Assembly: GCA_021413825.1 (NCBI GenBank)
Contig: JAIOPQ010000024.1
Location: forward strand, 1-48,744
Length of the DNA: 48,744 bases
Reading direction: 5' to 3'
Origin: Spirochaetia bacterium
GTDB taxonomy: Bacteria > Spirochaetota > Leptospiria > Leptospirales > Leptonemataceae
The translations under genes were made by a program, and so were the position numbers. Shown piece after piece: positions 17,627 through 26,558 of the stretch (its first letter is position 1; each line of letters opens with the position of its first letter). The notes below the pieces were generated by a model, which made no database searches, was not told the origin of the DNA, and saw only the letters and a list, made by a program, of their open reading frames with translations.

Positions 17627-18412
17627 ATGGCGTATCTAAAGTTTATCTCCATGTCATTCCAGCGATCCATCAGCTATCGCGTGGAATATTTTCTGTCTGT
17701 TCTCAATGCGTTTCTTTATATTTTTATTTTTACTTCTGTCTGGAGTGTTCTTGTTCCAGAATCGGCCATAAACGGCGCCTTTTCAAAGAGTCAGATGATT
17801 GCGTATGCTGTTCTTTCAACTCTTATAAAGGCAAGCTTTGCTCGGAATGAAAGCCTTCTAGCGAGCCGCGTCAAAAGCGGAGAGATTGCAGCAGACTTAC
17901 TCAAGCCGTTCTCATTTCCATTAATGTATCTCTGCGATACGCTCGGTGCCAGTCTATATCAGTTGCTCAGTCGGGCTGTGCCGCTCTTTATTTTCTGTTA
18001 CTTCATCTTTGACATTCACATTCCGCTGGATCCAACGCTGGTTTTGCGATTTGTGCCGGCGTACTTACTTTCGTTTATATTGTTCTTTCTACTTTCGTTT
18101 TTAATCAGTTCCATGGCTTTCTATTTTGTGGATATTTTTCCATTCTGGATTTTTTATGCTGCTTTGATTACCCTTGCAAGTGGGGCCATCATTCCCATTG
18201 ATTTCTTTCCCGTGGGCATACAGAAAGTACTGCTTATAACCCCGTTCCCGTATCTGTTTTATTTCCCCACGCTGTTGCTTCTGGGCAAACCCCTTGCATT
18301 TGGATACGATGAGTTTTTGTTACGTTATTTGATCTTGATTGCTACAATGCTTTGTTTGTGTGCCTTTTCTTATCGCGGTGGAATTCGCCGCCTAACGATT
18401 GCTGGAGGATAG
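17627..18412 (+). CDS. ABC-2 type permease subunit 1
   Basis: A 261-residue integral membrane protein with about six hydrophobic segments, starting at ATG directly after the ATPase stop. The N-terminal pattern (FISMSFQRSISYRVEYFLSVLNAFLYIFIF) and the motif VKSGEIAADLLKPFSFPLMYL are typical of the ABC-2 permease family PF06182. It is paired with the neighbouring permease, which belongs to the same family but is a different protein, so a heterodimeric channel is likely. Confidence 0.85.
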   Translation: MAYLKFISMSFQRSISYRVEYFLSVLNAFLYIFIFTSVWSVLVPESAINGAFSKSQMIAYAVLSTLIKASFARNESLLASRVKSGEIAADLLKPFSFPLMYLCDTLGASLYQLLSRAVPLFIFCYFIFDIHIPLDPTLVLRFVPAYLLSFILFFLLSFLISSMAFYFVDIFPFWIFYAALITLASGAIIPIDFFPVGIQKVLLITPFPYLFYFPTLLLLGKPLAFGYDEFLLRYLILIATMLCLCAFSYRGGIRRLTIAGG

Positions 18413-18413
18413 G

Positions 18414-19238
18414 ATGATATCAGGAATCACGCGCGCCTGGCAAGACCTGCCCCAATACGGATCAATGGTCCGCGCTGCAATACAGAGTCGCATGGAATAC
18501 CGCGGAAGTTTTATCATGTACATTTTGACGATTTTAGGTTTCTACGGAGCCCAGATAGGTGTCGTGGTTTTGATGCTCTACAAGTTTGAGCGGATAGGAA
18601 CCTGGGAACGCGGGCAGATGGCATTTCTCTACAGCTTGCTTGTGATTTCTACGGGACTCGTATCTGCAATTTTTTCCGGTTTCCTTGAGTTCTCTGAATT
18701 TGTTAGACAGGGCACGTTTGATCGAGTATTGCTCAGGCCCCTTTCGCCCCTCTTGTCTGTTCTTTGCATGCGATTTGAACCGGGAGGATTTGCAAACATC
18801 GTCCTTGGTGTAGTTGGGTTTGTCGTGGCCAACTCGCTTACTGAAATCCGCTGGACCTTTGAAGCGCTCTTGATGCTTATCCTGGTCTTAACCGGTGGTG
18901 TCTTAATTCAGGGTTCGATTCGAATCATAACTGCCGCAAGCGCCTTCTTTACAGTTTCAAACGACGGCATGCAGCAACTGTTTGTATTCTCAGCGCGCGA
19001 GTTTCTGCTGTATCCGGTTGATATCTACAATAAGCCGGTTCGTTTTGCGCTTACGTTTCTGTTCCCGCTTGCTTTTATCAATTTCTATCCGGCGCATTAC
19101 TTTCTGGCGAAAGATACTGGAATGCTGTTTCATCCGCTGTTTGTTTATTTGACGTTTCCTGTTGGCATTGCCTGTATGATGCTTGCAATCTGGTTCTGGC
19201 GCAAAGCGGTTCGACATTATGGGAGCACAGGAAGCTAG
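18414..19238 (+). CDS. ABC-2 type permease subunit 2
   Basis: A 274-residue membrane protein with about six hydrophobic segments and the family motif FVRQGTFDRVLLRPLSPLLSVL, matching the KSGEIAADLLKPFSFPL segment of its partner. I chose ATG 18414 with GGAGGA at 18404-18409; TTG 18399 would start inside the previous gene without a better site. The gene begins 1 base after the previous stop. Its end overlaps queG by 20 bases. Confidence 0.85.
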   Translation: MISGITRAWQDLPQYGSMVRAAIQSRMEYRGSFIMYILTILGFYGAQIGVVVLMLYKFERIGTWERGQMAFLYSLLVISTGLVSAIFSGFLEFSEFVRQGTFDRVLLRPLSPLLSVLCMRFEPGGFANIVLGVVGFVVANSLTEIRWTFEALLMLILVLTGGVLIQGSIRIITAASAFFTVSNDGMQQLFVFSAREFLLYPVDIYNKPVRFALTFLFPLAFINFYPAHYFLAKDTGMLFHPLFVYLTFPVGIACMMLAIWFWRKAVRHYGSTGS

Positions 19239-20121
19239 CAAGCGTGAGCAAATTCTGGGGGCGGCTGCCACTGCCGGATTTGACCTTGCCGGTATTACTT
19301 CGCTTGAAATCCCAGAGCGTGATCTAGAAGAATTCGCAGCCTTCCTCGCGGAAGGCAGGCACGGCAGCATGGCATGGATGGAACGTCATCTGCCATTCAA
19401 GAAGGATCCAGCGCTCCTGATGCCTGGATCTGTGTCAGCGCTCGTCCTCGGAACATTTTATCGCACACGCGAAGCGGATGAAGCGCTTGAGAAAGCTCGC
19501 GTTCGAATTTCCAGGTATGCAATGGCACCGGACTATCATTCTGTTTTGCGCAAGCGCGGGAAGGTCTTGATTGCGGCCCTGCGTAAGATTCTACCTGATG
19601 CAAAGATGCGATTCTGTGTGGATTCAGCGCCCGCACCGGAACGCGCCCTTGGTAGACTCGCAGGTCTTGGATTCCAGGGTAAGAACACGAATTTGATTCA
19701 TCCAGGTCGAGGCTCATATTTTTTTATCAGCGTGCTTTTGCTTTCCGTTGAATTGGAAGCCGGAATTCCAGAGCGAGATCGCTGCGGAAGCTGTAGAATC
19801 TGCATCGATGCCTGTCCCACCTCGGCCTTGAGCGAGTACAGGCTAGATGCAAATAAATGTATATCGTATCTAACAATTGAGCATAAGGGAGACACAAGTG
19901 CTGCCGATCGTTCTGGTTGGAGTTTTGGTTGTGATGTCTGTCAGGAAGTTTGTCCATACAATCGTGCCGATTCCTACGGGACTAACTGGTTTCCACCCAG
20001 GACGCAAATTCGAGATTTGATGCAAACTGGCTTACTTGAAAAGTGGGATGATCTTGCACACGAAAGTCCAATTGCCCGAGTGAGTGAAGAAAAATTCAGA
20101 AATAACCTGGAAGTGAATTGA
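19219..20121 (+). CDS. queG: Epoxyqueuosine reductase
   Basis: QueG makes queuosine from epoxyqueuosine in tRNA wobble position 34, using cobalamin and two 4Fe-4S clusters. From ATG 19219 the protein has 300 residues: catalytic Asp135 in FCVDSAPAPERA, GFQGKNTNLIHPGRGSYFF, cluster 1 CGSCRICIDACP (Cys189, 192, 195, 199) and cluster 2 from Cys214 with GCDVCQEVCPYN (Cys238, 241, 245). The frame is open to 19183, but the family N-terminus (REQILGAAATAGFDLAGIT) favours ATG 19219, which overlaps the permease end by 20 bases. It is shorter than E. coli QueG because the C-terminal HEAT-like domain is missing, as in many bacteria. Confidence 0.93.
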   Translation: MGAQEASKREQILGAAATAGFDLAGITSLEIPERDLEEFAAFLAEGRHGSMAWMERHLPFKKDPALLMPGSVSALVLGTFYRTREADEALEKARVRISRYAMAPDYHSVLRKRGKVLIAALRKILPDAKMRFCVDSAPAPERALGRLAGLGFQGKNTNLIHPGRGSYFFISVLLLSVELEAGIPERDRCGSCRICIDACPTSALSEYRLDANKCISYLTIEHKGDTSAADRSGWSFGCDVCQEVCPYNRADSYGTNWFPPRTQIRDLMQTGLLEKWDDLAHESPIARVSEEKFRNNLEVN

Positions 20122-21227
20122 ACCCCACGCAGGAAATTGAACTCGATCGCCTCTACGACTGGTACTCCTTGAATCATCGTAAGCTCCCATTTAGACAAAC
20201 GCGCGATCCGTATTCAATCTGGGTTTCTGAAATTATGTTACAGCAAACTCGTGTGGCTGCCATGCTTCCGCGTTATACGGCATTTATGAAAGCGTTTCCG
20301 AATATAGAATCGCTTGCACAAGCCTCAGAGGAGGAAGTAGTGCAAGCGTGGCAAGGACTTGGCTATTACAGCCGCGCCAGAAATCTAAGGAAAGGTGCGC
20401 AGCAAATCACAGAAAGCATGGGTGGGTCATTCCCGCGTATTTTGAGCGATGCACTTAAATTGAGTGGGGTGGGACCGTATACAGCTGCAGCTGTGTTGAG
20501 TATTGCATACGACCAGGCTGTGCCTGTCGTAGACGGGAACGTTGAGCGGGTACTTTCTCGACTATTTTATCCGGGAGCAAATGGTCGTGTCTGGTTTAGG
20601 GATACCGCAGAACGTCTGATAGCCGGAGCAACAAACCCATCGCTGCATAATCAATCCATCATGGAACTTGGCGCGCTCATTTGCGTTCCTGGAAAGCCGT
20701 TCTGCGAGGTCTGTCCTGTTCAAACATCCTGCGCTGTATTCAAGGCGGGCGGTCCGCAAAAGGCCAGAAGTGTACCTGCACCCAAACGGGAAGAGCGCGT
20801 GGATGTGGTCTGGCGTTTTGTTGCGTTCACGCCAGATACGGAATACTTCCTGGTTTTAAAGGACCCTGAGGTACCGTTCTTAAAGGGGCACTGGCTTTTT
20901 CCCTCAACATTGAGCCTGCCGGGTCGGCCAGGGTATGCATCTCCTGGGATTGAGAAACTGAAGGGAATCGAGACCGACCCTGCCATTCAATCTATCAGAC
21001 ATTCCATAACAAAGCACAACATTCGCGCAGAACTCGACGTACGCGAGACAGCGGATGCCTTACTCTGCAAACTAATGCAAAAACCCGAGGTGTCCCGGAA
21101 GCCCAATGACAATGGAGCAGAATGGAGGATGGTTCGGCGTGGCGAGCTCAAGGACGTAATGGCTTCCTCGCTTTCTCTGAAACTAATCCAGCTCCTCGAT
21201 ACGCCTGCAAGTTACCGGAAATCCTGA
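20118..21227 (+). CDS. mutY: A/G-specific adenine glycosylase
   Basis: MutY removes adenine paired with 8-oxoguanine, preventing G:C to T:A mutation. Seen are catalytic Glu38 in WVSEIMLQQTRV, helix-hairpin-helix LSGVGPYTAAAVLSIAY, Asp139 in VVDGNVERVLSR, and the 4Fe-4S loop with Cys189, 196, 199 and 205 (C-x6-C-x2-C-x5-C). Residues of about 240-360 form a NUDIX-like 8-oxoG recognition domain. The start is TTG 20118, giving a TTGA overlap with queG. Length (369) is usual. Confidence 0.94.
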   Translation: MNPTQEIELDRLYDWYSLNHRKLPFRQTRDPYSIWVSEIMLQQTRVAAMLPRYTAFMKAFPNIESLAQASEEEVVQAWQGLGYYSRARNLRKGAQQITESMGGSFPRILSDALKLSGVGPYTAAAVLSIAYDQAVPVVDGNVERVLSRLFYPGANGRVWFRDTAERLIAGATNPSLHNQSIMELGALICVPGKPFCEVCPVQTSCAVFKAGGPQKARSVPAPKREERVDVVWRFVAFTPDTEYFLVLKDPEVPFLKGHWLFPSTLSLPGRPGYASPGIEKLKGIETDPAIQSIRHSITKHNIRAELDVRETADALLCKLMQKPEVSRKPNDNGAEWRMVRRGELKDVMASSLSLKLIQLLDTPASYRKS

Positions 21228-21290
21228 CCTGGTATATTTCCCGGGAGCTTTTTTTGCAACCGCAGGAGGAATCCTGTTTCTCACCGTTTA

Positions 21291-21689
21291 ATGAATCCTG
21301 AGCTGGAAAAGCAACTTCTAGAAGCAGTCGTACGACTCAATGAGCACCTGGCCCACGGTGGAGGCTCTGACCCGGCGCGTGTGATTCTGTCTTTGATTCC
21401 GGCGTTTGGCATCGTGTTTGGGTCTGTGCTCATATTCTTCTTTTTCTACTGGCAGTATTCTATTCGCCGCGAGCTCATTCGCGCCGGTCTCTACAGGCCT
21501 GCTACGTTTCGCAACTTTAGGGTATTCTGCCTCCTCCTTGGAAGCCTGTCGGTTTTCGTGGGAATTCCAATGACCATTCTGTTCTATGCGATTCAGGGCA
21601 TGACCTACGCCATGCTTGGTGGCGTAATTCCGCTGGGTGCAGGGATCGGATTGCTTGTTTTTTATGCGGTGGCCTCAAGGGAAAATTGA
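21291..21689 (+). CDS. Small membrane protein, unknown function
   Basis: 132 residues with three probable membrane segments (about 33-53, 76-96 and 103-124) after a polar amphipathic N-terminus (ELEKQLLEAVVRLNEHLAHGG). The topology and length resemble small membrane proteins often encoded next to ECF sigma factors (DUF6249-like), but I cannot confirm the family. ATG 21291 is the first start in frame. AGGAGG at 21263-21268 is rather far upstream (22 bases). It lies directly before the sigma factor at 21737 and may share its transcript. Confidence 0.6.
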   Translation: MNPELEKQLLEAVVRLNEHLAHGGGSDPARVILSLIPAFGIVFGSVLIFFFFYWQYSIRRELIRAGLYRPATFRNFRVFCLLLGSLSVFVGIPMTILFYAIQGMTYAMLGGVIPLGAGIGLLVFYAVASREN

Positions 21690-21736
21690 TATGAGAGGCA
21701 ACACCCGTTTAGCATATTCAGTTCTGGATAGCCATC

Positions 21737-22243
21737 TTGGATTCGGAGAAAGAGTTTGAGCGCATCTTCAAGGAGACTTCGCGCATGATTTACGGATTGG
21801 GCCAACGGCTCTTTCGCAATGAAGAGGATGCGCTTGATTTCGTTCAAGACGTGTACCTTGAGGCGTACAGCAAGCGTGATCGATTCGAGGGTAGATCTAA
21901 ATATTCAACGTACTTGTATTCGTTTGCACTCCACCGCGGACTCAATCGTATCCGCAAAACAAAGAACATTCATTTTGAAGAGTGGAAGGAAGAAGATTTC
22001 CCAATAATAGAAGAGGATATTGCTCCGCCGGATGACGTGGCGCCTCAGATCATTCGGGAGGAATTGAATCAATTACCGGAATCGTATCGTCTACCGCTGG
22101 TTTTGCATTACTATGAAAAAATGTCCTGCGCTCAAATTGGCGCAAGTCTGTCCATGAATGAGAACACCGTTAAGTCGTATTTGCATCGCGGGCGCAAAAT
22201 TTTGAAATCCAGGATAGAGGCCAGACAACATGAAATCGAATGA
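21737..22243 (+). CDS. ECF-family RNA polymerase sigma factor
   Basis: A 168-residue sigma-70 family protein of the short ECF type. Region 2 is at about 5-75 (LFRNEEDALDFVQDVYLEAY, then STYLYSFALHRGLNRIRK). Region 4 is at about 110-160 (LNQLPESYRLPLVLHYYEKM, IGASLSMNENTVKSYLHRGRKIL) with the helix-turn-helix. A short acidic linker joins them. The start is TTG 21737 by best fit to family length. It overlaps the next gene, a membrane protein, by 14 bases, the common arrangement of an ECF sigma factor and a membrane partner. Its regulon cannot be read from this window. Confidence 0.88.
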   Translation: MDSEKEFERIFKETSRMIYGLGQRLFRNEEDALDFVQDVYLEAYSKRDRFEGRSKYSTYLYSFALHRGLNRIRKTKNIHFEEWKEEDFPIIEEDIAPPDDVAPQIIREELNQLPESYRLPLVLHYYEKMSCAQIGASLSMNENTVKSYLHRGRKILKSRIEARQHEIE

Positions 22244-22604
22244 ATTGGAACATAAAAGTAGCTGGGAGGACTTGATCCAACTAGGATATCCGCAGGACGT
22301 TCAACCTCCGGCGCATCTCTATCACAGAATTGTGAAGCAAATGTTTCCAGGCTGGCTTACTCTCTGGACACAGCTTGTATCTGCGCTATTGCTGCTTGCA
22401 AGCCCACCATTATTTGGCTACCTTTCAATCGGAAATTCGAGCCCAGATAGTCCTGTACCTGGAATTGTTTATACGCTGTACGGCGTACTTGCCGTTCTTT
22501 TGCTTCTTCCGTTTACCTTGCGATTGTTTGGTAGATTTGAATCCAACTGGATTCTGTTATCCAGACAGATCGACGAGCGCTTCCTAACTCGCGTCAGACA
22601 TTGA
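22230..22604 (+). CDS. Membrane protein partner of the ECF sigma factor (possible anti-sigma)
   Basis: 124 residues. A polar N-terminus of about 45 residues (KSSWEDLIQLGYPQDVQPPAHLYHRIVKQM) faces the cytosol, then two membrane segments (about 46-65 and 80-100), then a short basic tail. ATG 22230 lies inside the end of the sigma gene. A cytosolic domain before membrane helices fits an anti-sigma role, but no zinc-binding HxxxCxxC motif or other known anti-sigma fold is visible. The role is inferred from position only. Confidence 0.55.
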   Translation: MKSNELEHKSSWEDLIQLGYPQDVQPPAHLYHRIVKQMFPGWLTLWTQLVSALLLLASPPLFGYLSIGNSSPDSPVPGIVYTLYGVLAVLLLLPFTLRLFGRFESNWILLSRQIDERFLTRVRH

Positions 22605-22630
22605 TCAATAAAATGAATTCAGGAGATACT

Positions 22631-23604
22631 ATGAGTTTCAGTACCCTTTGGAATCGATTCATCGGAATCACACTCTGGAAAACCAGGAATGGTAATATTC
22701 TGGTGGAGCATATCCCCTTTATTTTGCTCCACCTCTCACCGTTATTCGCCTTTGTGGTTCCGTTTAGCTGGGACCTTGTAGCCCTTGCGGTATTGGAACA
22801 ACGTGCGTGCAACAGGGACCGCTCTGGTGGGCTGAGCATCACAGGCATCATCATAGATATTCTGAGACTGAAAAGGACATTCATTCACCCGTTCAATACG
22901 GTTTCTGGCAATCGCATATGCTCTGGTTTCTAACCATGTACCAGAGCCCGCATTACAAGCGGCAGGAACTCAAGGATTTTGCCAATTATCCGGAACTTCG
23001 CTGGTTGGATCAATATTACCTGGTTGGGCCTGTTCTCCTTGGGATTGCACTCTTTTTGATTGGCGGGGCGCCATACCTGGTATGGGGCCTCAGCGTTTCA
23101 ACAGTTGTTCTATGGCATGGAACCTGGACTATCAATTCACTGTCGCATGTATTTGGAAATAAACGATTCACGACTGGCGATGATTCTAGAAACAACTGGT
23201 TTCTTGCAATCTTAACCATGGGAGAAGGGTGGCACAATAACCACCATGCATTCCAGGGTGGGGCAAAAGCCGGTTTCTACTGGTATGAATACGATTTTAC
23301 GTACTACTTACTATGTATGATGCGTGGGCTTGGACTGATCACAAAGATGGGAGCGCCCCCGGAGCGCGTACTGGCACTGGGTCGCCAGAATGATCAGATT
23401 AAGAAAAAAGCGCGTGGGCTTGTAGGCTCAAGAATTCTTAAAAAACTCAGCGTCGAGGAGGCCGCGCTCTTGATTGCAGCGGCAGATACAAAGGCTCCTG
23501 AACTGGCAGCCGATCATAAATATTTCAGAAAGCTGAATCTGGATGAAATCCGTCGCATTCTCGCACAATTGCGCGGAATGAACCAGCCTGTAATGTCGAC
23601 CTAG
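22631..23604 (+). pseudogene. Fatty acid desaturase with internal loss and frameshift
   Basis: A membrane acyl desaturase (stearoyl-CoA desaturase type) in two frames. The first part runs from ATG 22631 (AGGAGA at 22621-22626) to about 22787 and ends in the first hydrophobic region. The second, in another frame, starts around 22789 (G-I-G-T-T-C-V) and carries VQQGPLWWAEHHRHHHRYSE (second His box), WHGTWTINSLSHVFG and GEGWHNNHHAFQGG (third His box). The first His box region (normally GYHRYFSHR) and its flanks, roughly 40 codons, are missing. The enzyme cannot work as read, because all three boxes bind the di-iron centre. It is either a true pseudogene or a local assembly error. Confidence 0.8.
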
Positions 23605-23614
23605 ACGTTACACG
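23603..23614. repeat. Short intergenic motif AGACGTTASWCG, copy 2
   Basis: AGACGTTACACG spans the convergent gap between the desaturase (its TAG) and dapD (its TAA). It matches the copies at 1461-1472 and 24437-24448 at 10 fixed positions. Confidence 0.35.
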
Positions 23615-24426
23615 CTAACTTCAAAGTCCCGGAGCGCGTCGTTGAGCGAGGTTTTTTCGTCCGTCGTGCTCTTTCTTTTTCCAATAATTAAAGCACAGGG
23701 AACTCCATAGGATCCAGCGGCGAATTTTTTCTCACGCATTCCTGGGATTACTACAGATTCTCTGGGGACCCGTCCCTTATAGACAACTTCAGTTGGACCG
23801 GTTACATCTATGATGGGCGTTGATCCGGTTAGAGTTACGTTCGCTCCAATCACGGCACGTTCTTCAATCATCACACCTTCCACCACAATAGCACGTGATC
23901 CAAGGAATGCTCCATCTTCAATGATAACTGGCCGACCCTGCGGGGGTTCAAGAACGCCTCCAATTCCAACACCGCCAGAAAGGTGAACCCCTTTACCGAT
24001 CTGTGCGCAAGACCCAACCGTGGCCCAGGTATCGACCATAGTTCCGGTTGCAACATATGCACCAATGTTCACATACGATGGCATTAGAATCGCTCCCTTT
24101 TCAGCAAAGGCTCCATAGCGAATAACGGCTGGAGGGACAACGCGCACACCGGATTCTTTGTGATCTCGGCGTGGTTCGATTTTGTCAAAGTACGTAAGTT
24201 CACCGGAATGCATTTCACGCATTTCGGAAATTCCAAAATATAACAGGATTGCTTTTTTAACCCAGGCCTGAACTTCCCATTCGCCCTGGCTCTTCTGAAT
24301 TGCTACGCGGATCTTGCCGTGATTCAATAATTCAAGAGCTTCAAGGACTGCTTGCTTGGCTTGCGGAAGTTGAGCACGATCGTCGAACGCTCTTTCAATG
24401 AGTTCTTGCATTTGTTTTTGGTCCAT
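23608..24426 (-). CDS. dapD: 2,3,4,5-tetrahydropyridine-2,6-dicarboxylate N-succinyltransferase
   Basis: DapD succinylates tetrahydrodipicolinate with succinyl-CoA in the succinylase branch of diaminopimelate synthesis. The N-terminal helical domain (1-100) is followed by left-handed beta-helix hexapeptide repeats (about 105-230: GAFAEKGAILMPSYVNIGAYVATGTM, VGSCAQIGKGVHLSGGVGIGG). The conserved tail includes EVVYKGRVPRESVVIPG. Length (272) is typical. It takes the product of DapA and DapB, encoded at 11.2-12.8 kb. It follows a zinc carboxypeptidase gene by 23 bases and has GGAG before ATG 24426. Confidence 0.95.
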   Translation of the reverse strand: MDQKQMQELIERAFDDRAQLPQAKQAVLEALELLNHGKIRVAIQKSQGEWEVQAWVKKAILLYFGISEMREMHSGELTYFDKIEPRRDHKESGVRVVPPAVIRYGAFAEKGAILMPSYVNIGAYVATGTMVDTWATVGSCAQIGKGVHLSGGVGIGGVLEPPQGRPVIIEDGAFLGSRAIVVEGVMIEERAVIGANVTLTGSTPIIDVTGPTEVVYKGRVPRESVVIPGMREKKFAAGSYGVPCALIIGKRKSTTDEKTSLNDALRDFEVSV

Positions 24427-24436
24427 GATTTACTCC

Positions 24437-24448
24437 AGACGTTAGTCG
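24437..24448. repeat. Short intergenic motif AGACGTTASWCG, copy 3
   Basis: AGACGTTAGTCG in the 23-base gap between the zinc carboxypeptidase gene and dapD (read on the plus strand). Confidence 0.3.
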
Positions 24449-24449
24449 A

Positions 24450-25145
24450 TCATCCCTTGCGGCGAGGGAGCTGGTGATTCAAATAGTAGCCGATTGCCAG
24501 TTCAACGCCGCTCAGATGCGTGCTCCAGACAGTTTCTGGGTCCTGACCGCGCAGAATTTCAAGGGTGATAGTTGGAATGTTCCTTTCCCAGCCAGCGTAG
24601 GTGCCAAGGCTCCCAGGCGTTGGATAACCAATGTCGCCTTTGGCCGGAAGCCCGTTCCGTTCTGACATTGCTTTGCCCAGGTCTTCGCTCTCTCCGTTGA
24701 AATTCACCATTGGATGTTCGTAGGAGTGCAGGGAAAGGATCAAGGAAGGTCTTGTTTCCTGGATCATGGCAAGCAATGCCTGGTTTTCAGATTCGCTTCC
24801 TCCGTGAGGGCCTGGATAATAGCGAACATTTGTAAAATCGCCAATCCAATCCTTCGTGGGCATGTTTCGATTTAGATCCACGTTGCGATGATTTGTGCGT
24901 CGATTTGCCTTACAACCGTCTGGATTCAGTCTCGCACATACGTTGAGTACTACTTCTTCTGGAAGTTTTATCTTATCCCGGCTGAGCTCGGATTCGAAAC
25001 GTTCTGTGAATATAAATCCTTCTGATTCGTCGCCGTGCACGCCGCCAATTAAAAGTACACTGAGCTGGCCTGTGCCGTAGCGATTGGCCTGGATTTCAAG
25101 GCCTGCATGCGATTTACCAAAGACCCTCTGGCCCAGGGGTTTCAA
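24450..25145 (-). CDS. M14-family zinc carboxypeptidase (MpaA-like)
   Basis: A 231-residue cytosolic metallopeptidase with the carboxypeptidase signature: His37-Gly-Asp-Glu40 (in GGVHGDESEG) and His140 (LSLHSYEHP) as zinc ligands. The substrate-binding Arg is in RNVDLNRNMP and the catalytic Glu196 in TITLEILRG. Such small M14 proteins include MpaA, which cuts the gamma-D-Glu-DAP bond in recycled murein peptides. The position between ugd and dapD fits a cell-wall role, but the substrate is inferred. TTG 25145 overlaps ugd by TTGA. Confidence 0.82.
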   Translation of the reverse strand: MKPLGQRVFGKSHAGLEIQANRYGTGQLSVLLIGGVHGDESEGFIFTERFESELSRDKIKLPEEVVLNVCARLNPDGCKANRRTNHRNVDLNRNMPTKDWIGDFTNVRYYPGPHGGSESENQALLAMIQETRPSLILSLHSYEHPMVNFNGESEDLGKAMSERNGLPAKGDIGYPTPGSLGTYAGWERNIPTITLEILRGQDPETVWSTHLSGVELAIGYYLNHQLPRRKG

Positions 25146-26443
25146 GTTACGCCCATTCCATAGTACGTGAATCCGAGCTTGTTTACAGTCTCATGCGGGT
25201 AAACATTTCTGCCATCAAATATGACGGGGGCTTTGAGTGCTGCTTTCATTTTGCGAAAGTCAGGTTCAAGATAGGCAGGCCATTCAGTCAATAGCAGGAG
25301 TGCATCTGCCCCCTCGATTACAGAATACATTTCGCCATATTGAATTGCAGGATCCAGATGCGGGCGAGCTGTTTCAACCGCTACAGGATCACTTGCAGCA
25401 ATCTCAGCGCCCATCTTTATGAGGCGATTTAGAATTGTAAGCGAAGGAGCTTCGCGCATATCGTCCGTTCCCGGTTTGAACGCGAGCCCCCATACAGCAA
25501 ACTTCTTGCCCTTTAAATCCTGACCATACTTCTGAATTATTTTATCTACAAGTATGCCTTTCTGTTTTTCGTTTGTTTGTTCTACTTCATCAAACAAAGG
25601 AACCTTTAGGCCAACGCCTTCTGAAAAGCTTACGAGTGCCCGAACGTCCTTGGGAAAGCATGAACCACCGTAGCCTATCCCGGCGTTCAGAAACTTTTTT
25701 CCAATTCGCGAATCGGTTCCCATACCTGTTCGCACGTCGAGATAGTTTGCACCGAGTGCATCGCACAGGTTTGCGATCTCGTTTACAAAAGAAATCTTCA
25801 TGGCAAGGAATGCGTTACATGCGTATTTAGTAAGTTCTGCAGAGCGAATACTCATTACGATTAACGGGTTTCCACTTTCCTGAACGAAGGGGTTGTAGAG
25901 CTCGCGCATGAGTGTTGCAGATCTATCTGAGTCGCAACCAACCACAATCCGCTCTGGTTCCATGAAATCGTCGATTGCGCGTCCTTCTCTGAGGAACTCA
26001 GGATTACTCACTACATCAAACGGATGTTTTGCGCCTTTGCTCGCAGCTTCGCGCACTTGATCTGCCGTGCCGACTGGAACCGTACTCTTTGTAACAATGA
26101 CTTTGTACTCGTTTAAGAATTCCCCAACCTTTGCTGCGACTGCAAGCACTCCGCTTAGATCTGGCTTTCCATCTCCGCGATCGGGAGTGCCAACTGCAAT
26201 AAACACAATATCAGAACTCTCTACTGCTTTCTTGAGGTCGGTCAGAAATACAAGGCGGCCTTTTGAGAAATTGCTCAGGACCATTTCTGAGAGGCCGGGC
26301 TCATAAATGGGTAGAATTCCCTTTTTCAGATTTTCGATCTTTCTTTCGTCGATGTCGACGCAATTCACCTGATTGCCATACTCGGCGAAGCAAGTGCCAG
26401 CCACAAGGCCAACGTAACCGGATCCAACTACCGTAATCTGCAT
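25142..26443 (-). CDS. ugd: UDP-glucose 6-dehydrogenase
   Basis: Oxidises UDP-glucose to UDP-glucuronate with NAD, supplying uronic acids for envelope sugars. From ATG 26443 there are 433 residues: Rossmann motif VGSGYVGLVAGTCFAE, STVPVGTA, EFLREGRAIDDF, NAFLAMKISFVNEIANLCD, catalytic Cys262 in GYGGSCFPKD, and GLAFKPGTDDMREAPS. The frame is open to 26503, but the family begins at the Met before QITVVGSGY. It is the first gene of the ugd-carboxypeptidase-dapD group. Confidence 0.95.
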   Translation of the reverse strand: MQITVVGSGYVGLVAGTCFAEYGNQVNCVDIDERKIENLKKGILPIYEPGLSEMVLSNFSKGRLVFLTDLKKAVESSDIVFIAVGTPDRGDGKPDLSGVLAVAAKVGEFLNEYKVIVTKSTVPVGTADQVREAASKGAKHPFDVVSNPEFLREGRAIDDFMEPERIVVGCDSDRSATLMRELYNPFVQESGNPLIVMSIRSAELTKYACNAFLAMKISFVNEIANLCDALGANYLDVRTGMGTDSRIGKKFLNAGIGYGGSCFPKDVRALVSFSEGVGLKVPLFDEVEQTNEKQKGILVDKIIQKYGQDLKGKKFAVWGLAFKPGTDDMREAPSLTILNRLIKMGAEIAASDPVAVETARPHLDPAIQYGEMYSVIEGADALLLLTEWPAYLEPDFRKMKAALKAPVIFDGRNVYPHETVNKLGFTYYGMGVT

Positions 26444-26558
26444 GTTGCAGACTTTTCCGTATATGGTCTGAGGCCAATGATTTTTTAGGCCTGAGGTGCG
26501 CATATGCAGGGCACAATTCGTTTGACCTCGAATGGGGTACTAAAAAGATTTAGCGGGG

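Noticed and set aside
22631..23604. Programmed frameshift or translational bypass in the desaturase
   Set aside because: Conserved coding sequence is missing rather than skipped, and no slippery heptamer is visible at the junction.
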